This document shows, piece after piece, positions 9,827-19,529 of a DNA stretch of 64,000 nucleotides (position 1 is the first letter of the stretch; the number at the start of each line of letters is the position of its first letter). The notes beneath the pieces are model-generated. The model was not told where the DNA came from, searched no databases, and saw nothing but the letters and a program-made list of their open reading frames with translations. The position numbers and the translations under genes were made by a program. The DNA is from Stutzerimonas xanthomarina DSM 18231 (GTDB lineage Bacteria > Pseudomonadota > Gammaproteobacteria > Pseudomonadales > Pseudomonadaceae): the NCBI RefSeq assembly GCF_900129835.1, contig NZ_FQXA01000006.1:62001-126000 (forward strand), given 5' to 3'.

Positions 9827-11395
9827 ATGGATCTTTCCGAACGCCCCGACTCCCTCGATCTGGACCGAGCCTTCGCTGCGGTCCCGGACCTCATTGCGCA
9901 CTGCGCCATCGAGCGACCCGACCATCCGGCATTGGTGCAAGATGAGCGCCGCCTGAGTTACGCCGAACTCGACGCGTTGATGGACAGAGTCGCAGCCGCA
10001 TTGCAGCGCGACGGCATGCACCCCGGCGACGTACTGGCGATATGCGCCTACAACTCAATTGAATACGCTGTCGTGTTTCTCGGCGCGTTGCGCGCCGGTG
10101 TAGCCGTAGCCCCCCTGGCTCCCTCCGCCAGCGCCGAAAGCCTGTTGACCATGCTCGCCGACGCCGCACCCCGCGTGTTGTTTTTAGATACCCACGCCGC
10201 CCAGCATCTGGCGCCGGTGGAAGCACGCCTGCCCTGCCCAACCCTGCGCCTCGATCAGGCGACACGGCACGGCTTGTCCGCGTGGCTGAGCGATGCCGCG
10301 CCGGCGCCTGTGGCGATCCAACCGGGCTGGGCGTTCAACATCATCTATTCCTCCGGTACCACCGGCGAGCCCAAAGGCATTGTGCAGTCGCACGCCATGC
10401 GTTGGGCCCATGTGCGCCGCAGTGCCGCCTATGGATACGGCGACAACGCCACGACACTGATCTCCACACCGTTGTATTCCAACACCACGCTGGTGGCCTT
10501 TCTGCCGACACTGGCGCTGGGCAGCACGGTGGTACTGATGAGCAAGTTCGACGCCGGCGAATACCTGCGCCTAGCCCAGCAGCACGCGGTAACCCATACG
10601 ATGCTGGTGCCGGTGCAATACCAGCGGCTCATGGCACGCGACGATTTCGAGCAATACGACCTCAGCCGCTTCCGCTACAAGATGTGCACCAGCGCGCCGT
10701 TCAGTGCAGCGCTGAAGGCCGACGTCCTGGCGCGCTGGCCCGGCGGGCTGGTCGACACCTACGGAATGACCGAGGGCGGCGGCACCTGCATCCTCGCCGG
10801 GCACGAGTACCCCGACAAGCTGCACACCGTTGGCCGCCCGGCCGAAGGCCATGATATCCGGGTGATAGACGACGAAGGTCATGAACTGCCTGTCGGCTCG
10901 ATTGGAGAGATCGTCGGCCACTCCCCGGCAATGATGACCGGTTACCTGAACAAGCCGGAGAAAACCGCTGAAGCCGAATGGTTCGATCCCAGCGGCAAGC
11001 GCTTCATCCGCACCGGCGACGTTGGCCGCTTCGATGCGGACGGTTTTCTCACGCTGCTCGACCGCAAGAAGGACATGATTATTTCCGGCGGCTTCAACCT
11101 CTACCCGAGCGATCTGGAGGTGATCTTGCGCGAGCATCCGGCCATCGCCGACGTAGCGGTGGTCGGTGTGCCTTCAACGCGCTGGGGCGAAACGCCGGTG
11201 GCTTTCGTGGTGCTGTCAGAGAATCAGACGGAGGCGCCCGAGACACTGCAAGACTGGTTCAACAGCCGCGTGGGCAAGACGCAACGCCTGGCCCGGCTGG
11301 TACTGACGGACGAGCTGCCACGCAGCGCCATCGGCAAGGTGCTCAAGCGTGAGCTGCGGGATCGGTTCACCTCGGAGCACGGGACGGTGGACTGA
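9827..11395 (+). CDS. AMP-dependent acyl-CoA synthetase/ligase, class I adenylate-forming
   Basis: 522 aa. Adenylate-forming enzyme with the P-loop IIYSSGTTGEPKG at about 169-181, the A5 motif DTYGMTEGG near 308, the A7/A8 hinge RTGDVGRFDADG near 393 followed by DRKKDMIISGGFN, and the catalytic-lysine motif PRSAIGKVLKREL near the C-terminus. Activates a carboxylic acid to its CoA thioester via an acyl-adenylate; the substrate cannot be read from the sequence. It stands alone, convergent with the hydroxyacid dehydrogenase at 11634, and is different from the 560-aa ligase at 13441. A GC palindrome (CCGGCGCC...GGCGCCGG, 11401-11422) just after the stop may end transcription. Confidence 0.88.
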   Translation: MDLSERPDSLDLDRAFAAVPDLIAHCAIERPDHPALVQDERRLSYAELDALMDRVAAALQRDGMHPGDVLAICAYNSIEYAVVFLGALRAGVAVAPLAPSASAESLLTMLADAAPRVLFLDTHAAQHLAPVEARLPCPTLRLDQATRHGLSAWLSDAAPAPVAIQPGWAFNIIYSSGTTGEPKGIVQSHAMRWAHVRRSAAYGYGDNATTLISTPLYSNTTLVAFLPTLALGSTVVLMSKFDAGEYLRLAQQHAVTHTMLVPVQYQRLMARDDFEQYDLSRFRYKMCTSAPFSAALKADVLARWPGGLVDTYGMTEGGGTCILAGHEYPDKLHTVGRPAEGHDIRVIDDEGHELPVGSIGEIVGHSPAMMTGYLNKPEKTAEAEWFDPSGKRFIRTGDVGRFDADGFLTLLDRKKDMIISGGFNLYPSDLEVILREHPAIADVAVVGVPSTRWGETPVAFVVLSENQTEAPETLQDWFNSRVGKTQRLARLVLTDELPRSAIGKVLKRELRDRFTSEHGTVD

Positions 11396-11633
11396 TTCAG
11401 CCGGCGCCCGCCATGGCGCCGGAAAAGCAGCTGCGAGCGCGCCCTCCAAAACGGGCACGCGATCAGTAGAGGAAGAGCTGGCTGCAGCTTTGAACTGCCG
11501 ACAGCGCTTGCGCCGCGGTTCACATTCGTTGAAACAACGGCGCGACCGACCGAACATTCTCGAACGTCGGAACACGCCTTCGGCTGTTTAACTCAACCTA
11601 TCCGCCAGAGCCTGAACCCTGGCTGGGTCAGCC

Positions 11634-12563
11634 TCAATACCCGCGCTGAATATCAATCACACCGCTTACGGCCTGGCCGTTTTCCAGCGCGACAATCTTC
11701 CCGGCAATCTGCGCAATGGTCGCTTCGCGCAGGGTTCGCGCCGAGACATGCGGAGTGATAGTGACCTGCGGCATCCGCCAGAACGGATGCGACGACGGCA
11801 GCGGTTCTTCCCGGAACACGTCAAGCACTGCGCGGGTCACCTTGCCTTCTTCGATGGCTCGGCAAAGATCTTCATCGACTAGATGCTCGCCGCGCCCGAC
11901 GTTGATCACCACGGCATCGGGCCGGAGCTTGGCCAGCATCGAATGGTCGATCAGATCGCGTGTGCTGTCGGTCAACGGCAGCGTATTGACCAGCACCCGA
12001 GTCTCAGCGAGGAACTCGTCAAGCCCAGCCGCGCCGGCAAAGCTGTGCACGCCATCGATGCTGTGTGCGGACCGCGCCCAACCATTGACCGGATAATCCA
12101 ATGCCGCGAGCGTCCGCACGACACGCTGGCCGATATGCCCCAGCCCGAGTACACCCACCGGCCATTCGCTGCGCTCGATGGGGCGGCGCAGTTTCCATTG
12201 GCCCGCCGCCTGCTGTTCGCGGTATGCATCCATGTCGCGGCTGATACCGATCACGTGATAGGCAACATACTCGGCCATCTGCACCGACATGCCGGCATCC
12301 TCGAGCCGCACCACCGGAATGTCGCGCGGCAGATTCGGCACCTGCACCAGCGCATCGACGCCCGCGCCGAGGTTGAACACCGCTTTGAGCTGCGGCTCTT
12401 TGTCGAACAGCGCGGCCGGCGGATGCCAGACGAGGGCGTAGTCCGCGCCGCAGCTCGGTAAGTCCGGATGCCATACCTGGATATCAGCCTCCGGCAGGTG
12501 CTGCTGGATCAGGCTGGTCCAGCGCTCGGGCTTGGGGTCGGCGGCGACGAAAAGGATCTTCAT
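11634..12563 (-). CDS. ghrA: 2-hydroxyacid dehydrogenase, GhrA-like (glyoxylate/hydroxypyruvate reductase A)
   Basis: 309 aa from ATG at 12563 (MKILFVAADPKPERW); an upstream extension to 12617 is not family-like. Rossmann motif VGVLGLGHIGQRV at about 137-149, then NVGRGEHLVDEDL with the catalytic Arg region and ITPHVSA with the catalytic His. Length and the missing N-terminal extension fit the GhrA type that reduces glyoxylate and hydroxypyruvate with NADPH. Other 2-hydroxyacids are possible. It begins 67 nt after the class II aldolase stop in the same direction, so it may be the last gene of the acyl-CoA cluster transcript. Confidence 0.85.
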   Translation of the reverse strand: MKILFVAADPKPERWTSLIQQHLPEADIQVWHPDLPSCGADYALVWHPPAALFDKEPQLKAVFNLGAGVDALVQVPNLPRDIPVVRLEDAGMSVQMAEYVAYHVIGISRDMDAYREQQAAGQWKLRRPIERSEWPVGVLGLGHIGQRVVRTLAALDYPVNGWARSAHSIDGVHSFAGAAGLDEFLAETRVLVNTLPLTDSTRDLIDHSMLAKLRPDAVVINVGRGEHLVDEDLCRAIEEGKVTRAVLDVFREEPLPSSHPFWRMPQVTITPHVSARTLREATIAQIAGKIVALENGQAVSGVIDIQRGY

Positions 12564-12630
12564 AAGCTCTCTGTATTCTGCTCGGGGAAAAATGCCGGGC
12601 CGCGCGGCAAGCGGCACCGTTTGCCTGATG

Positions 12631-13377
12631 CTAGATGGCGTAGACGTGGCCGTTGGCTTCCAACAGGCGCAACAGGGCCGGCCAGGTCAGCTTCGAGGCA
12701 TTGCCCAGTTCGGCGGACTGCTGACGCGTGGTCTCGATGGCGGCGGCGGATGGCAAATGAGTCGGGCCACAGGATTGGGCGCGCACCTGAATCTCACAGG
12801 CCTTCATCAGGAAATACAGGTAGGTAAAGGCTTCGGCAACCGTGCTACCGGCGGTGAGCACGCCGTGGTTGCGCAGCATCATCATCCGCTTGTCGCCGAG
12901 GTCGCGGATCAACCGCTCGCGCTCGCTCAGATCCAGCGCGACGCCTTCGTACTCGTGATAGCAAAGGTGGTCGAGACAGAGCATCGCCGTCTGACTCAGG
13001 GGCAACAAGCCATCGCGATGCGCCGAAACCGCCACGCCATCAGCCGCATGAAGATGCATGACCGCACCGGCATCCTCCCGCCCCATGTGCACGGCACTGT
13101 GGATGGTGAAGCCGGCCGGATTGACCCGATGCAGGCTACCGCTCTGAACGACCTGCCCCTCCTGATCGACCTTCACCAGGGATGAGGCGGTAATTTCCTG
13201 AAACAGCAAACCGTAGGGGTTGATCAGAAAGTGATGTTCCGGCCCTGGCACGCGCGCCGACAGATGGGTGAACACCAAATCGTCCCAACCGAAGTGCGCC
13301 ACCAGCCGATAGGCCGCGGCGAGGTCCTTGCGCACCTGCCATTCGGCTTCGCGATTCGTCGAGGTTGACTCTTGCAT
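12631..13377 (-). CDS. class II aldolase/adducin family protein
   Basis: 248 aa from ATG at 13377 (MQESTSTNREAEW). The aldolase class II fold is shown by HFLINPYGLLFQEIT, HSAVHMGREDAGAVMHLHAADGVA (the HxH zinc pair is visible), and HEYEGVA with MLRNHGVLTAG. Family members act as sugar-phosphate aldolases, epimerases or decarboxylases; many bacterial homologues of this subgroup have no known substrate. Lies between the acyl-CoA ligase (63 nt upstream) and the hydroxyacid dehydrogenase, all on the minus strand, suggesting a role in the same acid-degrading operon. Confidence 0.85.
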   Translation of the reverse strand: MQESTSTNREAEWQVRKDLAAAYRLVAHFGWDDLVFTHLSARVPGPEHHFLINPYGLLFQEITASSLVKVDQEGQVVQSGSLHRVNPAGFTIHSAVHMGREDAGAVMHLHAADGVAVSAHRDGLLPLSQTAMLCLDHLCYHEYEGVALDLSERERLIRDLGDKRMMMLRNHGVLTAGSTVAEAFTYLYFLMKACEIQVRAQSCGPTHLPSAAAIETTRQQSAELGNASKLTWPALLRLLEANGHVYAI

Positions 13378-13440
13378 AGCTCTGCTCCAGTGGTTTGGTA
13401 GGCGCGCCGGGGGGCGCATGGCCCGCAGTGGCCGATGTAA

Positions 13441-15123
13441 TCAGGCCTCTTGCGTATTGCCGACGTGCTTGCGATTTTCTTCTTCCTGCAGGGCCCGCCA
13501 CATCAGCTTGCCAGTCGATGAGCGCGGCAGCGAGGTGACGAACTCCACATACACCGGCGCCTTGTAGGCCGCCATTTCCGCCTTGCACCAGTCGATGATG
13601 TCCTGTTCGCTGACCTGTCCGGCCTGACCGTCACGCAGCACCACGCAGGCCTTTACCGTCTCGCCGCGCTTGGGGTCGGGGCAGGAAATGACACAGCACT
13701 CCTGAATCGCCGGGTGGCGGTACATCAAACTTTCCACCTCCGATGGCCAGACCTTGAAGCCCGAGGCGTTGATCATCCGCTTGACCCGGTCGACGAGGAA
13801 GAAATAACCCTCTTCATCGTAGTAGCCCATGTCACCGGTGCGGAAAAACCTCTGGCCGTCGAGTTCGATGAAGGCCCGTTCGGTCTCTTCCGGCCGGTTC
13901 CAGTAGCCCTGGAACAGCTGCGGCCCGCGACTGATGATCTCCCCCACTTCGTTGGGCCCCAGCTCCTGCTGGGTAGTCAGGTCGATGACACGGCTGTCGA
14001 CGTCGAATACCGGAATACCGAGGCACTGCGCCTTGGGCCGTGGCACCGGATTGATATGCGTCGCCGCGATGGTTTCGGACAGCCCATAGCCTTCGATGTA
14101 ACGCAGGCCGGTGAGCCGATGCAGTTTCTCCTCCACGGCCTTGGGCATCGCGGCGCCGCCGCCACCGACGCTGACCAGGCTGGACAGGTCGTAGCGTTCC
14201 AGGTCCGGATCGGAGAGGAAATCGATGGCCATCGTTGCGATGTTTACCCAACCGGTGACGTTGTGACGCTCGATGAGCTGAGCGGCCACCTTACGGTCCC
14301 AGCGGGTCATGATGACCGCGGTGCCGCCGTTGTAGATCGGCCCGCTCATGGCGCCCTGCATGCCGGTGACGTGAAAGTAGGGCAACGTTGCGAGAATCAC
14401 TGATTCGCTGGTGCTGTTGGTCCAGACCACGCGATGAATAATGGTGGCCATCGCCGAACGATGGGTGTGCATGCAGCCTTTGGGCGCGCCAGTCGTACCG
14501 GAGCTGTAAGGGAATACGCAGAGATCATCCGGACCCGCCGTATGCGGACCTGGAGCATGACCCGCATCGAGGGTGTCGCGCCAGGCGATACCGCCTGCGA
14601 AATCCGGGGTACTCGGCGCAGCCTGCACTTCGGCCGGTAACGCCAGATCGGTGGGCTTCCGAACATATTCCGAATAGGCCGCGACGATCACGTGGCGCAG
14701 CTGTGCAGTGCCGACCAGCGGTGCAATGAAACCCGTCAGCTCCTGCCCGCAGAGGCATACCGAAGCGCCGGTGTCGTGCAGGTAGTGTTCCAGCTCGGCG
14801 CTGTGGTTCATCGGGTTGACCGGTATCACCACGGCGTCCGCACGCAGGATCGCGTAGTAGGCGATGGTGAATTGCGGTGAGTTCTGCATGTACAACAACA
14901 CCCGATCGCCCTTGGCCACGCCCAGGTGCTGAAGGTAGCCCGCGAGCGCCTCTACCTCGCGCAACAGCTCGGTGTATGTGATCAGGGTGTCGTAATAGAC
15001 GATGGCCGTCTTGTCCGGGAAGCGCCGTGCGGCGATTTCCAGGTTAACGAACAGGCTGGTCTCCGGCACCGTCAGGTGCTTGGGCAACTCTTCAGGCCAG
15101 ACCGCATGATGACGAGTGAACAT
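13441..15123 (-). CDS. acyl-CoA ligase (long-chain-fatty-acid-CoA ligase family; LvaE-like size)
   Basis: 560 aa. Motifs in order: PYSSGTTGAPKGCMHTH (P-loop, about 217-233), EGYGLSET near 347, RFFRTGDMGYYDEEGYFFLVDRVK split over the A7-A8 hinge near 425, and PRSSTGKLMWRAL with the catalytic Lys near 545. Makes an acyl-CoA from a free acid, ATP and CoA. Its start codon lies next to the surE stop (surE ends at 15123, ligase starts at 15123), so the genes are translationally close. In the context of kinase, SDR, dehydrogenase and thioesterase it is the likely entry enzyme for this pathway. Substrate unknown. Confidence 0.9.
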   Translation of the reverse strand: MFTRHHAVWPEELPKHLTVPETSLFVNLEIAARRFPDKTAIVYYDTLITYTELLREVEALAGYLQHLGVAKGDRVLLYMQNSPQFTIAYYAILRADAVVIPVNPMNHSAELEHYLHDTGASVCLCGQELTGFIAPLVGTAQLRHVIVAAYSEYVRKPTDLALPAEVQAAPSTPDFAGGIAWRDTLDAGHAPGPHTAGPDDLCVFPYSSGTTGAPKGCMHTHRSAMATIIHRVVWTNSTSESVILATLPYFHVTGMQGAMSGPIYNGGTAVIMTRWDRKVAAQLIERHNVTGWVNIATMAIDFLSDPDLERYDLSSLVSVGGGGAAMPKAVEEKLHRLTGLRYIEGYGLSETIAATHINPVPRPKAQCLGIPVFDVDSRVIDLTTQQELGPNEVGEIISRGPQLFQGYWNRPEETERAFIELDGQRFFRTGDMGYYDEEGYFFLVDRVKRMINASGFKVWPSEVESLMYRHPAIQECCVISCPDPKRGETVKACVVLRDGQAGQVSEQDIIDWCKAEMAAYKAPVYVEFVTSLPRSSTGKLMWRALQEEENRKHVGNTQEA

Positions 15124-15926
15124 TACAGAACTCCTGAATCGCTATGAGAGGCCAGTTCGGCTATGGCCCGTTCTTCGCCCCACTCGAGCCAGCGTCGGGT
15201 GTCGCGCAGAGGCGTGAGGGCGATACGTTTCTCCCGCAACGCCGTGACATCTGCTTCAGGCGCGACGATGTGGGCCGAGGAGTGCTCAAAGCCGAGCCAC
15301 CAATACGGAAGCCCCCGCCCGTCCTGACCTGCCTGCAACCGCGGCCGCGTAATTGAGCCCCGCGATTGCTGGGTCATCCGCACGTGGCTCACGGCAGTGG
15401 CCGAGCACGCCGGGAAGTTCACATTCCAGCAGCAACCGCTGCCCTCGCGACGCGCCCAGAGCGCCCTGATCGTAGGTGCGGCGTAGCGTTCGACGCAGGA
15501 CCAATCGATGGCCGTGCGATCGAGGAAAGCCTGGCTCAAGCCAATCGCGGGCAGGCCCAGCAGATCGGCACTGAGCACCGCACCGAGCGTTCCCGAATAA
15601 GGCACCGAATCACCGATATTCGCCCCGCTGTTGATACCGGACAGCACCAGGTCGGGCGGCGTTTCCTCCAGCCATTCGGCCATGGCAAACATCACACAGT
15701 CTGACGGCGTACCGGAGACGGCGAAGCGTCGCTCGCCATGGTGATACACCCGCAGCGGTGAATGCACCGAGATGCCCTGACCGGTGCCACTCTGGTCGTG
15801 CTCGGGCGCCACCACCCACACTTCTTCCGCCAGTTGTGCGGCGATCCGCTCGAGCAAGGCCAGTCCCGGCGCGGCAATGCCGTCATCGTTGGTCAGCAGT
15901 ACGCGGCGCAGCAAGGGCGCACTCAT
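15123..15926 (-). CDS. SurE-family 5'/3'-nucleotidase (survival protein)
   Basis: 267 aa. SurE acid-phosphatase motifs: VLLTNDDGIAAPG at 9-21 with the metal-binding Asp pair, VVAPEHDQSGTG, GTPSDCVMFAM, and SGINSGANIGDSVPYSGT. SurE hydrolyses phosphate monoesters such as nucleoside 5'/3'-monophosphates. The housekeeping surE of pseudomonads sits with pcm, nlpD and rpoS; this copy instead is inside an acyl-CoA operon, with a 4-nt ATGA overlap to the phosphotransferase gene upstream. It is therefore probably a paralogue with a pathway-specific phosphatase role (inference); I do not give it the symbol surE for that reason. Confidence 0.88.
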   Translation of the reverse strand: MSAPLLRRVLLTNDDGIAAPGLALLERIAAQLAEEVWVVAPEHDQSGTGQGISVHSPLRVYHHGERRFAVSGTPSDCVMFAMAEWLEETPPDLVLSGINSGANIGDSVPYSGTLGAVLSADLLGLPAIGLSQAFLDRTAIDWSCVERYAAPTIRALWARREGSGCCWNVNFPACSATAVSHVRMTQQSRGSITRPRLQAGQDGRGLPYWWLGFEHSSAHIVAPEADVTALREKRIALTPLRDTRRWLEWGEERAIAELASHSDSGVL

Positions 15927-16993
15927 GACAATGCTCCCTTGTCGCCACCTTGGGCGATGCGCCAGCCGGCTTCGGCCAGTAGGCCCGCACGCTGGCCGAC
16001 CTGCAAGGCATCAGCGTTGCTGGCGTTGCCCTGCAACGCACGTGCATAGACACCCTGAAGAATCGCCGCCAGCCGGAACAGGGAGAATGCGACGAACACA
16101 TGCCAATCGGCGACCTCGGCACGCCCGCTTTGCTGACAGTAACGGGCCAGCACGTCTTGTTCGGAGGGGATGCCCTGCGCCTGCAGGTCGATGCCGATCA
16201 GACCACGCAAACCGTCGACGCCGGCCGGAAGGTGATACGGCAGGCAGAAGTAGGCCAGGTCCGCCAGCGGATGGCCGACGGTGGACAATTCCCAATCCAG
16301 AATCGCCGCCACCCTCGCCTCCGCCGGATCGAAGATCAGATTGCCGAGCCGGTAGTCTCCGTGGGCGATGGCGCACTCGTCGCGCTCCGGCGCCTGCTCG
16401 GGCAGCCACTGCATCAGATTTTCCATCGCCGGCATGTCGCCGGTGCGGGACGCCTGATACTGGCCGGACCAGCGCTTCACCTGACGGGCGAAATAGCCTT
16501 GAGCCTTGCCGAAGTCGCCAAGCCCGACGGCGGCGACATCAACCTTGTGCAACTCGGCCAGGGTATCGACCGCGGCCAGATGGATCGTGTGGCGGTCATC
16601 AACGGCCAGCCCTTCCAGCGCCGGATGGCTGAAGATCCGCCCCTCAACGTGGTCCATCACATAAAAGGCGGTGCCGATGATCGCTTCGTCCTCGCATAGC
16701 AGATGGACGCGTGGCACCGGAACTGCGGTGTGCTCGGACAGGGCCCGGATCACCTTGTACTCACGCTCGACCATGTGCGCCGAGGGCAGCACTTTGCCCG
16801 GCGGCTTTTTGCGCAGGACGTAACGCCGCCCAGCACTTTCCAGAAGGTAGGTGGGGTTGGACTGACCGCCCTGAAACTGCCGAACCTTTAGCTCGGAGCC
16901 TAAATCTGGCAGCTGCTGCCGAAGGTATTGCGCCAGCGCCGCCTCATCGAAACGATGCGCGGGAAGCACGTCGATCAACTCGGGTTCATTCAT
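15923..16993 (-). CDS. phosphotransferase (aminoglycoside-phosphotransferase-like kinase) of acyl-CoA metabolism, ACAD10/11-N or LvaA-like
   Basis: 356 aa from ATG at 16993 (MNEPELIDVLPAHRFD); the frame is open further upstream but that part is out-of-frame shadow of the SDR gene. APH/choline-kinase fold: GGQSNPTYLLE and YVLRKKPPG near the N-terminus, catalytic loop IAHGDYRLGNLIFD and metal-binding ILDWELSTVGHPLADLAYF. Homologues are the kinase domain of mammalian ACAD10/11 and P. putida LvaA, which phosphorylate the 4-hydroxyl of 4-hydroxyacyl-CoAs. Neighbours fit that chemistry: SDR 10 nt upstream and an acyl-CoA dehydrogenase before it. Activity on a 4-hydroxyacyl-CoA is inference. Confidence 0.85.
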   Translation of the reverse strand: MNEPELIDVLPAHRFDEAALAQYLRQQLPDLGSELKVRQFQGGQSNPTYLLESAGRRYVLRKKPPGKVLPSAHMVEREYKVIRALSEHTAVPVPRVHLLCEDEAIIGTAFYVMDHVEGRIFSHPALEGLAVDDRHTIHLAAVDTLAELHKVDVAAVGLGDFGKAQGYFARQVKRWSGQYQASRTGDMPAMENLMQWLPEQAPERDECAIAHGDYRLGNLIFDPAEARVAAILDWELSTVGHPLADLAYFCLPYHLPAGVDGLRGLIGIDLQAQGIPSEQDVLARYCQQSGRAEVADWHVFVAFSLFRLAAILQGVYARALQGNASNADALQVGQRAGLLAEAGWRIAQGGDKGALS

Positions 16994-17003
16994 CGCCGAG
17001 CCC

Positions 17004-17771
17004 TCAGCATGCGGTTTCGCCGCCATCGGCAACGATGACCTGCCCTGTGATGTAAGCGCTCGCGGGCGCGGCCAAGAACACAGCCAGGCCGGCAATGTCC
17101 ACCGGCTCGCCGATACGACGCAGCGGTGTTTTTTCCGCCGCTCGGCGGACCCGCTCTGGATCATCGAGCAGCGCCTTGGCGAAATCGGTACGCACCAGCC
17201 CCGGTGCGATGGCGTTGACGCGGATGCCCTTGGGCCCCCACTCCACCGCCAGGTTGCGGGCCAGTGCCGCTTCGGCCGCCTTGGACACGCCGTAGGTGCC
17301 AATCACGGTGTTGCCGCGCAGCCCGGCGATGCTGGAGAGCATGATCACCGCGCCCTCGCCACGCTCGGCCATCTGCGGCAACACCATGTTGGACAGCCAG
17401 AAGGTGCCCTTGACGTTGGTGTCCATGATCTTGTCCCAGGCGTCGTCGGTCAGCTCACTGGTGGGGCCATAGACCGGGTTGGTGGCCGCGTTGCAGACCA
17501 GCACGTCGATACGCCCCCAGGTCTGCAGCGTGGTGTCGACCAACCGCTGCAGGTCTTCCTTGCGCCCAACGTGGCACGGCACCGCAATCGCCTCGTGGCC
17601 CGCGGCTTTAAGCTCGGCAGCGACGGCCTCGCAGGTGTCGGCCTTGCGGCTGGAGATGACCACCCGCGCGCCGCACCGAGCCATCTCCTCGGCGATGGAG
17701 CGGCCAATACCACGGCTGGAACCGGTGATCAGCGCCACTTTTCCGGACAGATCGAACAAGGGATTGGTCAT
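17004..17771 (-). CDS. SDR-family oxidoreductase
   Basis: 255 aa classical short-chain dehydrogenase. Cofactor motif ITGSSRGIGRS near 16-26, NAATNP near 94, catalytic Ser in MLSSIAGLRG and YGVSKAA with the Tyr/Lys pair, and an Arg at the end of strand 2 (VVISSRK) suggesting NADPH preference. In an Lva-like pathway this position is filled by LvaD, which reduces a 4-oxoacyl-CoA to the 4-hydroxyacyl-CoA; by family alone it could act on a 3-hydroxyacyl-CoA. Lies 10 nt before the phosphotransferase start and 35 nt after the dehydrogenase stop. Confidence 0.88.
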   Translation of the reverse strand: MTNPLFDLSGKVALITGSSRGIGRSIAEEMARCGARVVISSRKADTCEAVAAELKAAGHEAIAVPCHVGRKEDLQRLVDTTLQTWGRIDVLVCNAATNPVYGPTSELTDDAWDKIMDTNVKGTFWLSNMVLPQMAERGEGAVIMLSSIAGLRGNTVIGTYGVSKAAEAALARNLAVEWGPKGIRVNAIAPGLVRTDFAKALLDDPERVRRAAEKTPLRRIGEPVDIAGLAVFLAAPASAYITGQVIVADGGETAC

Positions 17772-17806
17772 GAGGACTGCATCCTTCTTTTGGGTTTGTC
17801 GGAAGC

Positions 17807-19018
17807 TCAGCGCTTGCTGGAATAGTTCTTCAGTTCGAGCTTGGCGATGGTGTCCAGATGCACCTCATCAGGACCATCGGCCAGCCGCAGCGTCCGCTGG
17901 TGTGCCCAGGCCGCTGCGAGGAAGCTGTCCTGCGAAACGCCCTTGGCGCCGTGCACCTGAATTGCGCGGTCCAATACTCGCAACGCCATGCTCGGCGCGG
18001 CCGCCTTGATCATGGCGATCTCCTGCCGCGCGACCTTGTTGCCAACGGTGTCCATCATTCGTGCCGCCTTCAGCGTCAGCAGGCGGGTCTGCTCGATCTC
18101 GATGCGCGAGCGGGCAATGTCCTTGCGGATCGAATCGAAGTCGGCGAGCTGCTTGCCGAACGCCACTCGGTCATAGACGCGCTCGCACATGGCTTGCAAG
18201 GCCCGCTCGGCCACGCCGATGGTGCGCATGCAATGGTGGATGCGGCCCGGGCCGAGACGCCCCTGGGCGATCTCGAAACCGCGCCCTTCGCCAAGCAGCA
18301 TGTTGCTGGCCGGCACGCGAACGTTGTTGTAGTGAATTTCAGCGTGGCCATGGGGCGCGTGGTCGTAACCGAACACGTGGAGCGCACGAACGATCTCAAC
18401 ACCAGGCGTGTCCAGGGGCACGAGAATCATCGACTGCTGCCGATGGCGCTCGGCCGCCGGGTCGGTTTTGCCCATTACGATGGCAATCTTGCACGTGGTG
18501 GTCATCGCACCTGACGACCACCATTTCTGCCCGTTGATCACATACTCATCGCCTTCGCGGCGGATTTCGCAGGCGATGTTGGTGGCGTCAGAGGATGCCA
18601 CCTCGGGTTCGGTCATGGAGAAACAGGAGCGTATTTCGCCATTGAGCAGCGGCTTGAGCCACTGTTCCTGCTGCTCGGGTGTGCCGTAGCGCGCCAGCAC
18701 TTCCATGTTGCCGGTGTCCGGCGCTGAGCAGTTGAAGACTTCGGCGGCAACATGCGAGCGGCCCATGATTTCGCAGAGGTGGGCGTACTCGAAATTGGTC
18801 AGTCCAGCGCCGTGTTCGCTTTCTGGCAGGAACAGATTCCACAGGCCCTGCGCCCGAGCTTTCACTTTCAGCTCCTCGAGGATCGGCGGTGGTGCCCAGC
18901 GGTTGCTGGCGGTGGCAACCTGCTCGTGAAAGACATGTTCGTTCGGGTAGATATGTTCGTCCATGAACGCCGTGAGTTGCTGCTGGAGTTCCAACGCCTT
19001 GCCGGTCAGTTCATACAT
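17807..19018 (-). CDS. acyl-CoA dehydrogenase family protein (ACAD10/11 or LvaC-like context)
   Basis: 403 aa from ATG at 19018 ([13 protein letters not shown]); the frame extends upstream into the thioesterase gene but that is shadow. FAD-binding motifs [17 protein letters not shown] and [20 protein letters not shown], and a C-terminal four-helix bundle with [16 protein letters not shown]. The subgroup is the one usually encoded beside a phosphotransferase, as in mammalian ACAD10/11 where both are fused. There the dehydrogenase domain removes phosphate from a 4-phosphoacyl-CoA instead of only oxidising. Which reaction happens here cannot be read from sequence alone. Starts 8 nt inside the end of the thioesterase gene. 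Confidence 0.88.
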   Translation of the reverse strand: MYELTGKALELQQQLTAFMDEHIYPNEHVFHEQVATASNRWAPPPILEELKVKARAQGLWNLFLPESEHGAGLTNFEYAHLCEIMGRSHVAAEVFNCSAPDTGNMEVLARYGTPEQQEQWLKPLLNGEIRSCFSMTEPEVASSDATNIACEIRREGDEYVINGQKWWSSGAMTTTCKIAIVMGKTDPAAERHRQQSMILVPLDTPGVEIVRALHVFGYDHAPHGHAEIHYNNVRVPASNMLLGEGRGFEIAQGRLGPGRIHHCMRTIGVAERALQAMCERVYDRVAFGKQLADFDSIRKDIARSRIEIEQTRLLTLKAARMMDTVGNKVARQEIAMIKAAAPSMALRVLDRAIQVHGAKGVSQDSFLAAAWAHQRTLRLADGPDEVHLDTIAKLELKNYSSKR

Positions 19019-19529
19019 TGCCGTTTTCCTTCTTATTGTTAGGTGCGAGGAAATCCATGGGGACGCCCTCAGGCTGCTCGCTACCGGAGCGCAGTCGGAA
19101 GGTCGCTTCGCCGATGGCCAGCAGACGATCTTCGCTGTCGCGTATTTCTCCGGAGCTGTTGAATATTCGGCTGCCACCGGCGCGTCGCCGACCAATGGCG
19201 CGTATCACACCGCCGGAGCACTGGCCAGTAAAGGTGGTGTTGAGCACCAGCGTGATCGCCTTGCGAACGCGCCCCGGATAAGGGCAATAGGTGCCGGCCT
19301 CGGCTAGCACCACGTCCAGCAGCGCAGTCATTACGCCGCCATGAAGCACGCCGGCCATATTCAGATGGCAGGCCTGCACATCGAGCTCGATCACGGCTTC
19401 GTCTTCCGTCCAGGACACCTGGCGATAGCCAAGCACCTGATGAAAGCCAGGCAGGTCGCTGCCTCCGCTGATCGGCAAATGATGGGTTCGGCTGTCGTTC
19501 ACGGGCAGCTCCGTTTCCTGCCCGTTCAT
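19011..19529 (-). CDS. PaaI-family hotdog thioesterase
   Basis: 172 aa from ATG at 19529 ([12 protein letters not shown]); the frame is open to 19658 but the extra residues lack family similarity. Hotdog fold with [25 protein letters not shown], whose HGG and Asp are the PaaI-type active-site signature. Hydrolyses acyl-CoA thioesters, often to free trapped CoA. It is the first gene of the minus-strand acyl-CoA cluster and overlaps the dehydrogenase start by 8 nt. It faces the TRAP transporter across 427 nt. Confidence 0.85.
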   Translation of the reverse strand: MNGQETELPVNDSRTHHLPISGGSDLPGFHQVLGYRQVSWTEDEAVIELDVQACHLNMAGVLHGGVMTALLDVVLAEAGTYCPYPGRVRKAITLVLNTTFTGQCSGGVIRAIGRRRAGGSRIFNSSGEIRDSEDRLLAIGEATFRLRSGSEQPEGVPMDFLAPNNKKENGNV

